Below are positions 34,140 to 44,189 of a stretch of DNA of 64,000 bases, piece by piece (positions within the stretch are counted from its first letter, which is position 1; every line of letters begins with the position of its first letter). The notes below the pieces were generated by a model, which was given only the letters and a program-made list of their open reading frames with translations, was not told the origin of the DNA and made no database searches. Source of the stretch: Pholiota molesta. Taxonomy: Eukaryota; Basidiomycota; Agaricomycetes; Agaricales; Strophariaceae. The stretch covers positions 186,001 through 250,000 of the forward strand of contig JACGCK010000048.1 in NCBI GenBank assembly GCA_014925825.1. Reading direction: 5' to 3'. A program made the position numbers and the translations under genes.

Positions 34140-34830
34140 TCGATGACTAAATGTCTTCGACTTTGCGAGCGGTTTCTATTCTTGCGAGATTTCAGAGGAG
34201 GACCGCCCCTACGTCTGCTTCTACCTCGAGGGCCGAGGCTACTTTGCGTACAAGCCAATGCAGTTTGGCCTGACGCCACTCGGCGAGGCGAGATGACCGC
34301 GCATGCTTTGGGTGACCTTATCGAGATCTTGTTTGTCTTGGGTGATGACTTTGGGTCCCTCCTTGGGAATCTGCATATGCTGCTAGAGCGGGTCCGAGAG
34401 AAAGGTCCGAGAGAAAGGCCTGTCACTGTCAGTCTCCGTTTCTTCGTCAGAGGCGGTATTCGCGGGCGCTTGAATTTTTCCAGAAGAAATCTGTCCGGAC
34501 CTTACGAAACTAACAGTCGTCGATTGGCAGCGGCCAACAGACCTCCAGAACCTCGGTCCATTCACAGGAATGACAGGATATTTTCGCCTGCTCATCAAAG
34601 GGTACGCCACAATCGCGCAGCCGCTGACAAATCTATTTATAGGACTGGAGTTACCGAAGGGGCACCGGCCAGAGTCGAGTGCATCACGCAGGCGGAGGCG
34701 AAGGCGCTCGCATGGAAACATGCATAGAGACGGAGGCCACTTCAATCGCGTTGACTTCAAGGTGGCACTGATCGACACAGTTTGCAGCCCAGGGCTCGAG
34801 TGATCTATCACGCAGGCGATATTAGGTTGC
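34140..34830 (+). pseudogene. Ty3/gypsy pol remnant (reverse transcriptase and start of RNase H)
   Basis: EEDRPYVCFYLEGRGYFAYK followed by PMQFGLTPLG (about 34196-34280) is a Ty3/gypsy RT motif. About 34560-34650 reads FTGMTGYFRLLIKGYATIAQ then PLTNL, the connection leading to RNase H. Frame changes and stops separate the pieces, and the YxDD active-site region is not intact. Element ends were not found. Confidence 0.75.
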
Positions 34831-34849
34831 GGGAAGTGTCAAGGATTCA

Positions 34850-35790
34850 GACCGACACACCTTCACAGGATCCCCCGAAAGTCCTGTTTTTGTGTCCAGC
34901 TAAAAATCGTTCGCCACAGACGGAGGTATTTCGAATCCGCCCAAAAAACCGCCCAATTTGGGCTTGAGGTATGTTACAAAAATCCGACCATGGACTGAGA
35001 GTTTTTGAGCCCTTGAACACCAACCATCGTCGAAAATTCCCTTAGGAAAAGCGTGAAGCACCAATGCCGCCACATATCATCCGACTTTTGTGGAAGCTTG
35101 GTTGAAGCTCTACACAGGTTGATTTCACTAATTTTGAGCTTTTCAAGGGTCTGGTAAATTTTTTATGCATGTTTTAGTCCGGCTCAAACACAGACCCACT
35201 GGAAGGTATGTTTTGGCAGGATTCTCGCAAAATTGAAAAAAAAAAATCCACCCGGCTTCGACCAAGTTCGAGATCCAAAACATACCTACGAGTGGACTTT
35301 CGGGGGTCGTACCTTCTGGAGCCGATAACCGGCCACCACCCCTTTGAGTGGATGGTTATTGGCAGCAGGACTCCCGAAAGTCCACTAAGAGGTATGCTTC
35401 GTGTCCGGCTATATGTAAAAAAGGCTTCGCCGCAGGCGAAGGTATGTTTCGAAATTCGGATCTGGCCAAAACTGCCCAACTTGGGCTCGAGGTATGTTAC
35501 AAAAGTCAGGCCAAAATATCGCCATTGAAGGGAGGTATGTTCAATAATCCGGCCATGGAGAATTTTTGAGCCCTTGAATCAGAACACCATCCACTGTCGA
35601 CTCCCGCAAGAAAAGCGTGAAGCACCACAGATCTTTCGACTTTCTTGCTTCCAACTGGTTTGCTGAAGCTCCACACAGGTTGATACTGATTTCGAACTTT
35701 CCAAGGGTCTACGAAAATTTTTAGCTATGTTTCAATAGTCCGGCTCAAAAAACAGACTCACCTTGATGCACCCGTTCGCGTAATCAACAA
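34850..35790. repeat. Repeat-rich insertion in the gypsy remnant (GAGGTATGTT units, long direct repeat)
   Basis: GAGGTATGTT or close variants occur near 34966, 35203, 35388, 35437, 35489 and 35532. A direct repeat of about 230 bp (34980-35200 and 35550-35770) shares TTTTTGAGCCCTTGAA, AAAAGCGTGAAGCACCA, CACACAGGTTGAT and AGTCCGGCTCAAA. Between them an imperfect inverted repeat pairs GTGGACTTTCGGG (35293) with CCCGAAAGTCCAC (35373). The structure suggests a non-autonomous element, but ends and target duplication are unclear. Confidence 0.55.
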
Positions 35791-35817
35791 TTGCATACTG
35801 CCTAGTCCGCGTTTCTC

Positions 35818-36110
35818 GCCAAAGAATTGCTCCTTGGACTTGTCGTTAACACCAATCCGACTCCAGTTGCCGTCGCAGACACCGCCATCACACCCGCTGA
35901 TATGTCCCTTCACATGGCATATGGCAATCAGCAGCGGCTAAGCAGATCATGGAACATGCTCACATTAAGCAGGAAGGAAGAATTCGACAAAAGCGTCAAA
36001 ACTCAAGCCCCTCAAGAGGTCATTTTTCGGGTGGGCCAGGCTCCAGCTAGCCCAGGTCTATCGAAAGGTCGGCACAAGGCGCGTAGTCAGCCGCTCACGC
36101 AATTCATACA
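35818..36110 (+). pseudogene. Ty3/gypsy integrase C-terminal remnant
   Basis: ELLLGLVVNTNPTPVA, then MSLHMAYGNQQRL and EEFDKSVKTQAPQEVIFRVG, fit the conserved end of fungal gypsy integrases, where the host-transcript-like ending carries FDKxV...GxVxFxxGQ. RNase H and most of integrase are missing between this piece and 34830. Confidence 0.65.
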
Positions 36111-36199
36111 CGCTCGAGTCACTGGAGGGATTAACGATAGGCGGGCGATCCAGCTCAAGGCAATCTCGTCGGTTCATCCCTAGAAGATGGGACAAGCCT

Positions 36200-37290
36200 A
36201 AGCCCAGGACAGGCAGCAATTGAAGAGATGCAGGCAGCTGTGGAGACAAGGGTGGAATTGGTATGTATGGGAGACGAACAGTGTTACATACCACAAAGTC
36301 CGTGGACTCCGACTGGTTGCTAGCCAACAGGGCCCAAGGGAGGACGCGATCGGCACACGCCGACGCGATCAATCACGGCGTCTACGCGTTCGGGTACTTA
36401 GAAAGTTAGATACACTTGCTCTTGTCCACCACAGTTGGTCCAGTAGCCGTCTCCACTCTCGCCTATTCATGGCTCTAGGATTGCCGAGAAGTTGGTAGAG
36501 ATTCCGACAAGGCGATTTTATCAAGCTCCTACGTTTCGGCGAGTTTCGGGCGGAGTAAGTAGTCCGTAGGATAGATCCTGATAGCTCTGCGGAATCCAGA
36601 TTGTTAGAGGCTCTCTTCATGTTCTTCAATAGGTAAAAGCTTGCAGCGTGTTAGTCAATTTACGACAGCCAAGCTCCAGAGACCCTTGGAGAACATCGTA
36701 AGCGATGGCAGGATAGTCTCGATGTCATGACTCATGGCAGATAATGATATGGGTATGGTTTCAAATATCAGCCAGTGACCGACTGTTCGGCATGTAGGAC
36801 ATGGAAGAATGGACGGGGAAAGCTGGGGAGCGACCGCCGACCGGAGACGATGCTGCCGAAAGGTCGACCATATCTTGAGCCTATCACCCTGTACTTACAG
36901 TCGTTCAACAGTCGTTTGCATAATGTTTTGCTGTTGACAATATCGGGTGACACACAGGTCCGACGGGAGCAGGGCGTGGCATGCTCAAGGTGTGATTTAC
37001 CCACAATTGACCTGCAGTTGACCCACAGACGAATAAATAAGAAAAATGTTGATAGCAGTGCTCAAAAAAAACAAGGCAAGCAAGTAATCAAAGCAAAACA
37101 ATGCAAGGAAAGCAATATTCGTGACGAGTACAGACAAACGTAAAAGCAGAAGGCAGGACACGACATTATTGAACAATGGTCATCAGAATGCAATATACAG
37201 AGGACGGATGCACTAAATGGTGAAGAACGGGATCAGAACAATCGAATGAACCAAGGAATATCGAAAGCACTGACTGTTGAATCACAATTT
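36200..37290. other. Intergenic, no gene seen
   Basis: Open frames here are short and unrecognised. The right part is the 3' flank of the minus-strand YWFA gene. Confidence 0.45.
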
Positions 37291-37304
37291 CGTCAGATAG
37301 GCTG

Positions 37305-38485
37305 CTAGCGCGCGGATAACTCTCTTTGGAGGGATGCAATTTCCTCGTTTTTAGCTTTTTCAAGCTCGTTTCTTTTCTGAGCTTCTTCCCTAGCAGCTTC
37401 TTCCCTAATTTGTTTCTCGAACTTTTGAGCCGCTGCTTCGCGTTCATCTCTTTCATTTGCCAACTAGATAGGGTTCAGGTGCTCCGGCGAGTCGACAACG
37501 ATAGCTCAAAAAGACTGACCTTGTCCAACTCAAAATCATAACGCTGCTGAGCCTTCAGAGCGACTTTCAATATTTCTTTGGTACGTACTACCACAACAGA
37601 TATGCCCTTGTTCTTTCCTATATTCATCCCTAAATTCCCAGCCATCTCAGGCGACTTGCCGTCACTATGTGGGATAGGAATTTGGTTCAGCTCTGATTGG
37701 TTGACATTCGGGTCGGAGAGCCTAACAGGATTCAAGAACTTCTCTTCAAATTCTATTCCAGCTTTGCTTTTGGAGGGTTTTTCGATGAGAATTTTTGCTC
37801 GTCCCCCTTGGGTCATCGCGACGCCCATGACCAATATCGCAAACCAGTAGCATTGGCTGCGAAGCGGAGTGTAAGAAGAATTGTGCTCGTGTACGGAGGC
37901 GACGATTGCAGCCAGTCGAAGAAGGGGAATAGGTTCGGGTTGGGGTTCAAATATACGCAGAACGCGGGAGCCAGGAAAGGTTTTGTCCCCTATATTTTGA
38001 ATGACATCAACGGCAGCTGTGGGCTTGAGGATAGAGTCCTGTGATGAATTCGGGATCGAAGCCAAGGTCATTTTGCTGCTGCTATCAAGGCTGCTAGAGT
38101 AGTTTTTAGGAAACTTCTTGCTCTCGACCCTAGGTGCATCATTATGACCTTTGCTTCGTTCAATTGAAAGACGAACCAAATTTCTTTTGTGGTCTCTGAC
38201 AGTTGCGACGATGTGCTCGTGTTGCGCTTTCCCGGCGTCCTTCATGTGCTCCAATTTGATGACCACATGTTGGGCCAACTGGTCTTGAGCCTCCAATTTC
38301 GAACCTGCAGCCAAGTTGAGGAGTCTCATATATTCCTCGATTTCGAGGTGTCGGCTGGCCGGGAGAGGTAGGAATGGCGAATGGTCGGCTGTACCTTGGT
38401 CTGTATCGCCGGCCTTTTGTGATACAGCAGACGCCGACATGGATCGAAAAAAGGATTTGAGAAACGAGGTCAGGAAGGTAAACAT
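37305..38485 (-). CDS. YWFA-family protein copy 6, intact
   Basis: Exon 1 is 38485-37520 and exon 2 is 37463-37305, joined in phase 0 (GTCAGT donor, CTATCTAG acceptor). The predicted protein is about 374 residues. The start is MFTFLTSFLKSFFRSM, matching copy 5; an ATG further upstream at 38551 lies before the TATA-like box and is unlikely to be used. The motifs are a basic helix ending LEHMKDAGKA, QHEHIVATVRDHKRN, FEPQPEPIPLLRLAAIVASV and QCYWFAILVMGVAMTQGG. The linker has SELNQIPIPHSDGKS, the same place where the array copies carry PPPPD repeats. Exon 2 is a Glu/Ala/Lys coiled coil. Opposite orientation to copy 5, with the ankyrin gene between them. Function unknown. Confidence 0.8.
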
Positions 38486-38504
38486 CTTCGACCAGAGATA
38501 GAGG

Positions 38505-38513
38505 GTATATATC
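38505..38513 (-). promoter_or_regulatory. TATA-like box of YWFA copy 6
   Basis: On the minus strand ATATATACCCTC lies about 20-28 bases before the ATG at 38485, in the position of the TATAATACC element of the other copies. Confidence 0.45.
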
Positions 38514-38619
38514 GATGAATCCTGTTGTTGAATGTGGGCTCTGGGAAACACTCGTGGCCATCGTGAGGTAGACTAAAAGGATTGTCAATGAGGCAAGTAT
38601 CTATATAGGCCATCAATTT

Positions 38620-40990
38620 TGCTCTCGTAAGTTGGTGCATATATGATATGCCCATTGGATAGATGAGGGCTAAAGAGAAATAAATGTGTGATTCTCAATG
38701 CTCATAATAGCCAAGAAATAGGGATACACTTTCCCAGAATGATTTTTTCGGGGTCTAATATATTTTGCTCGGAAATGGAGAGGAAACAAAAGGGGGAATG
38801 AGAAGGTAGAGGCTCACATGCACTTCTGCATGGACAGACCGGGACCGGCAAGGGTTTTTGCGGAATAACGATAGCTATGCAGCCTATGCTCAGGTTCATA
38901 TACCTACGAGGCTGGAGCCACTGGGGCTCTGAAGCCTAATTCAAGCGCTGGGCCAGTGGTCGCCAGCCAGCCGCGAGCCCGCGATGCTTGGCCAGTGCCA
39001 ATTGATTGAGGTATCAATAGTACATAATACAATCAGTATTTCTCGCTTACCTTGTTTCAGCGCGAATTTGGCGTGAATTACTCGCTTATGTGCACTGCTG
39101 GGGCCACCTCAATAATCAATTCAATTAATTTCTATATAAGGAAAATGTATCATAAAAAAAAATTCGTCAGAAAGTTAATCGCTACATCGTGACTGTCCCC
39201 TCTAAAAGAGGAAAGTTGAGCACCGGGAGGCTATACATTCGGAATTGTACTAAATATAACAAAACCGGTTCTTAACTACATAACTTCGTGACCAAAGGGG
39301 AAGACGCTGCGGTATGCACAGTAAATTAGCAATGGGCGCCGGGCCCTTGGGCCTTGGGAGTCGAAACTTTGCGCTCTTCGCCATTGGTCAATGACACTAA
39401 TTTCATAAATAGTCCTCCAGGCTCCCTCACAGAAACTGCGGCTTCATCTCAAGTGTTCTTATCGTGTCCACAACGTGTCCACATGTTATTCGTTTGTCAG
39501 TGGCAGCTATGTAATAACAGCTAAATTAATAGACGGGCTCTGGAGGAGTGCAATGAATTGAAGGTGTGCTTGATGGAATCCGGAATGCTGGCTCACAGTA
39601 CTTACTTAATTTGCCTCCAGATCGAACCTCGCACTGGCATTAGTCTTTTGAATATAAATTATGCAATATGTTGTCAATTATTTGCTACATCTATTCAACG
39701 AAGATATAGAACAGCTCTTCCGAGCAACTTAAAGTAGCCTCTAGATACTATGGGAAGAATTCAATGACACAGGGAAATCTATTAATGGGCGTGAAACTAG
39801 CTGTGTATACGGTGGGCGAGGAATATTAATATGTCTTGTAGATGCATTTGGAAGATGTGGGTCTTGCAGACGACCACCGCATTTCACATTTGATTGGAAG
39901 AGTAAAACATGTAAATTCTCTATTTTTCCAGCGCATCAGGTATTCCAATTAGTTCTATAGCCCAAGCCCTCTAGGCATCCTCCGGGTGCGCTAGAGTCCT
40001 TTTCACCACGTATTATAGAAAGATAACAATATAAGCCAATCGAAATGGTAAGTTCACAATGGTGATGTCAAAGAATTCACACTCTCCGCGCCGGCGCCTA
40101 ATGGGGTGTTTGAAATGCTCCTAATGGAGGACAAGCCTCGAGTCAGACTCGAGTTCGACACATTGAAATGTATGTAAGAGAAACCCAAAATCTGACACAG
40201 TGGCGATATACATTGACCCCGAATGATTGAGAGGCTTATGTTATACCGTAAGTCCTGGTTCAAGTTGAGTGCCGGGAAAACCCGATTTCAGCTGGTCTCA
40301 TACCAAAGTACCACAGTCCCAACGTCATTAACAGGTACATAAATCAATATTTTAGGCAGTTAGCTAGCCTTTTCACTTCATCAGAAGAACTTTTGTACGA
40401 TTCACTAGTTCGGAACACTACCTTGGGAAGAGATTTATGTTAATGGGACATCCGCAAGGACAAACGCCGCCCTAATCCCTCCGTCTGATATAGTAATAGT
40501 CAAGTAATAGTAAGTAAGTGTCCAGACAATGTTTGGTTTTCCCATGCGTTGTTTTATTTTCACCGTGATTTCATGAAGTTATTACATGTGACATGTGACA
40601 GTGAACCTTGTTTGCACCAAAAAAAAACTGGGAAAACGATAGACGTTGAAAGCAAACTTGGACTTCAAATTTCTGAGCCCAATGTCAAACTGCAGATCTG
40701 CTTCTGTCTATCAAGTATCATAGTATCACACTGATCAGCTGCGTAAAACTTGAACATCACGTGTATTTCCACGTAGGCCATTCACTCGATTACTCCGACT
40801 CAATTCCGACTCGCTCCCCAACATTGTTCATGAGTTGTTCATGAGTGTATTAATCTTCAAGCTTCAGTTCGGCTTCAGTACTTCAGTGCTGAAGCGCTGA
40901 TAAGCGGTGCAACTCTGCTGTGTTGGATCGATGAACATGCATATTTGACCTTAGAATAGATTTTGGATATGTGGACGTCCGCCCGTACTT
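38620..40990. other. Long intergenic stretch, no gene seen
   Basis: 2.4 kb of AT-rich sequence with only short unrecognised frames. No terminal inverted repeat pair, tRNA or conserved motif was found by eye. Confidence 0.5.
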
Positions 40991-40996
40991 TCAGAT

Positions 40997-43560
40997 CTAG
41001 TTCCAGCCATGTTCCAGCTCAAGGTTATCCCTCGCCACGACATCGCGCTGAGAGCCCGTGTGAGACGTAAACCGCAACCCCAGCATGTCTTTCAATCCGG
41101 CCTTCTTCGAATCTCCCTCCGTGTCTCTGCTTTCCTTCCTGCGCCCCCGTCTTTCTGGATCCTCTTCTCTCCGCCTGACATGGACAGACGCGCTTCTTTC
41201 CCTGTCCCGGCCTCGATGGTCCATCTCGAAGTCGTTGCCCCTCTGTCGGTCTTTGGGTTCATGAATCGCGGCGCCTCTTGGCGTCTTTCCCGCCTCCGCT
41301 TCCTTCCCATGAGCGTGCGGCAAAGTATGAGCAGATCCCTGATGTTGATGTGATCCGTACTTCTTCAGAGTGTTGACGATCATCCCAAGGTAAATAATTC
41401 CGAGCAGAAGGACTGCCGTGATTCCGATGCGTGGTCCTAGAACTGCTCGATTACCGAGAGGAGGATGCTCTGCCGAGTCATTGATCGATCCCGTGCGCCA
41501 AACGAAGGACAGAATAGCGGAAAGAAATAAAAACATCGCCCTGAAATGTCGATGGATTAGTTTTGAAGCTTAGTGCATTTTTGAATGTTTATACCAAGCC
41601 ATCCATACAGCTGGCGTTGCCAGGAGCACCCAGACATTCCACCAGATGGAAGTATGCGTCTTTCTAGCTTCCTGTAGGATTTCATTATTGTATGTTTGCA
41701 CGAATAATGAATTGACTCACCTCTGCCCATCTAGAGGCATGAAACATGCTCCGCATCGTGCCAAATCGGACAATATAGATGCATCCATACGAAAGGCTCA
41801 TCAGAGCGCAAATGAGTGACAGTAACGCAAAAGTACGCGTCAGAGGATCATTAGCCGCCTCGGGAATCTGAAAGACAGTCAGAATGGCTCTAAAATCAAG
41901 ATATCAGTGCCAATTGAACAGTCGACAGAGAAACAGCCCTCACGATGCAAGTAGAGCCGATACTACATTCAAAGTTTTCCATTCGCGTAACAATGAATCA
42001 ATGAAAGCCTCCCATGAATGCTTGAATCGGATCAACGCAGGGAGACTACAGGCGGCGTCCACTCGTCTGGGAATGGAAGTGGTAGATGCATCATCGACGC
42101 CGCCGGCGCTACGCTCACTTGCGCAGAGAGTCCAATCCCTGATATAGCACCAGGAGCTAGCATTCCTCCTACGGTAGCTAAGGGAGTGGGCTATGCACGG
42201 ACGAAGGTGGTTGAGGCGCAGATACGCTTCGGCCTCGCGGACCTATCCCCCCGAATTGTCGATCATCCGTTGGATATCTGGTCTGCTGACGTCCGCGTCC
42301 TCGTAAATACGAGCGACACGGCAAAAGTACATGGATGGTAGTCGCAGGAGAAGGTTAAGATAGAGCTCTCTAGGGAGCGTATCGGCCACGAATAGGCGCG
42401 CGTCTTTGAAGAAATTCTGAATTGAGTCAACAGGGATGAGGTCATCACAGTCATAAGCCGCACTAGAAGAGTAACCGTCGCCAGTTTCAATATCATGGTA
42501 TGGGGCAGTGCGAAAGAAAGGAAATCGCCCTTTAATTGGTAAGGATCGACAGGTACAAAGCGTTCCTCAGATGTTGCACGACCACGATGAAAATTGAAGA
42601 CCAATTGTGAACATTCTGAGAGGAGAGGCTGCCCGTGATTTGGATTGAGAGGGGATCGTGAGTTCAAATGTTGAAGATCGATGCTGAATCGTCATCACCG
42701 CGGTGCTCAGGATGGGAAGGAGATTGCGAGGCGGAGAGGATGCCGGGGGTCACTTCCCCGTGTAGTAACACGCGAGAACGCTGTATATTAATACAAGTCT
42801 ATTAGCAAATATTCGGAAATGTCTAAAATGATTTAGTTTAAATAAATTACCTTGTCCAACGCTGCGCATGGTAGGCAGGGAGCTACGGTCGCTATCAAAC
42901 GAAACTCTTTGTCGCGGTGTTTCCTTCCAAGAGAATCATGATCCATGGCATGCGCTCTTTGAATGCTAGCAGGATGAACTTCGTTGTAGCGATTCAGATT
43001 TACTTCTCGAGAAATCGCTCGACGACCATGGTTCTGCATATCAAAATCTCCAGATGTGATAACTGGCAACGAGCTGGGGGAATCAAGGCTATGACGGTAT
43101 CCACGCTTGATATTGGCCATGGCAAAGTTCGACGACCGCGCTATGCGGCTGGCATTCGGGGACGGTGCAGGTGAGGTAGGCAGAGCAGACAGCTTATCAG
43201 AGGACGTAAGCTTTGACGAAGAAGTGGTCGCATGCGATTCTGAACGAACATGGAGATTGTTCCTCAATGAGATTTTTGCGAATCGAGAAATCACGGAAAA
43301 CTTACGAGTATTCGCAGAAGATGCAGCAGAGATATTCATCTCAGGATCTAATAATTGACGAGAGAAAACGTTAATCAAACGCACATATGTTACAGAATAA
43401 GCATAATGGCTAGGCTTCAAAACGTACGTACCTGGACTATGGCTTCTAATCGAGCTATCCCGGGAACGTCTTCGACATCATCGTCAGTTGACGGAAACGG
43501 CACGGGCGTCATAACTCCAGTAGATGGAAAAGAAATGTACGCTCTTCTCGATCCTCTATC
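40997..43560 (-). CDS. Agaricomycete multi-exon membrane protein (LPRELYLN...VARIYEDADVSRPDI)
   Basis: Reading the minus strand, the central exon (about 42430-42240) has FFKDARLFVADTLPRELYLN followed by LLLRLPSMYFCRVARIYEDA and DVSRPDIQRMID. The next (about 42190-41940) has MHLPLPFPDEWTPP, ALIRFKHSWEAFIDSLL and REWKTLNVVSALL. Then 41880-41720 has LSLICALMSLSYGCIYIVRF, 41671-41594 WWNVWVLLATPAVWMAW, and 41537-40997 FLFLSAILSFVWRTG plus a second hydrophobic run IGITAVLLLGIIYLGMIV. This gives three to four membrane segments, then a long Arg/Asp-rich cytosolic-type tail ending LELEHGWN. The Ser-rich N-terminal exons (about 43560-42840) are assigned only tentatively. One T is missing in TCTCCCTGCG near 42049 compared with the fragment at 32870, which breaks the frame. 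Function unknown. Pieces recur at 7330, 11560, 24817 and 32760. Confidence 0.65.
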
Positions 43561-43599
43561 TCGTTAGAATTTATGTGCGTCCTGCTTCAAATCCGTTAT

Positions 43600-44189
43600 T
43601 CGGAAAGTCGGGGCGCGGGCAAGAGTCAATGTAGTAAAGGTGGCAGGGTCTTTCCATAGTCGCTGCATCATCGCAATGCTCCTTATGTATGCCATTTATT
43701 TTTGGGGGGTCCCATTTTACGGCTTCTTGTAGTTTGTTAGTCTTTGCGACCTTACTCGGATACTCTGCACATCGCAGCGGAGGGATCTAGGCTGTCCCGG
43801 CGCTGCAGACCGGTTTTGGGGTGGTGGGAGATTGGAAGACCGTTGTAACCGTGACGCGCTGTATGATTTCGCGTCGTCACGCTTGTCACAAATACGGCGG
43901 TCTCCTAAAACAGGCACTGGGCTTGTGCATGAGAGTGAGTATTTTATTTGCTGTGCTCTTCAACGAGTGTTGATGCCCAAAGACTCTATCGGCATAGATA
44001 TCCTGTCTTTATAGGTATACGATATATGTAGGGTATTTATTTTCCAAGTATTAGCATCATGACGTGGTATGTATAAGGTAGGTAAGAAGGAGAGCAAAAA
44101 ACATAGCATGCATGTCAGACGTATCTGCGGATTCCCAGCAGCGGTTTCATTTTACAAGTCGACATGCTATTCCGGAGCCCAGAGGGAGC
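43600..44189. other. Intergenic, no gene seen
   Basis: Between the 5' end of the membrane-protein gene and the 3' end of the LRR gene (both minus). No supported feature. Confidence 0.5.

Noticed and set aside
34850..35790. LTR pair of the gypsy element
   Set aside because: The direct repeats lie between pol domains, not outside them, and lack TG...CA ends and a primer-binding site.
39000..40990. Hidden transposon in the gene-poor stretch
   Set aside because: I looked for terminal inverted repeats and flanking duplications and found none convincing by eye.
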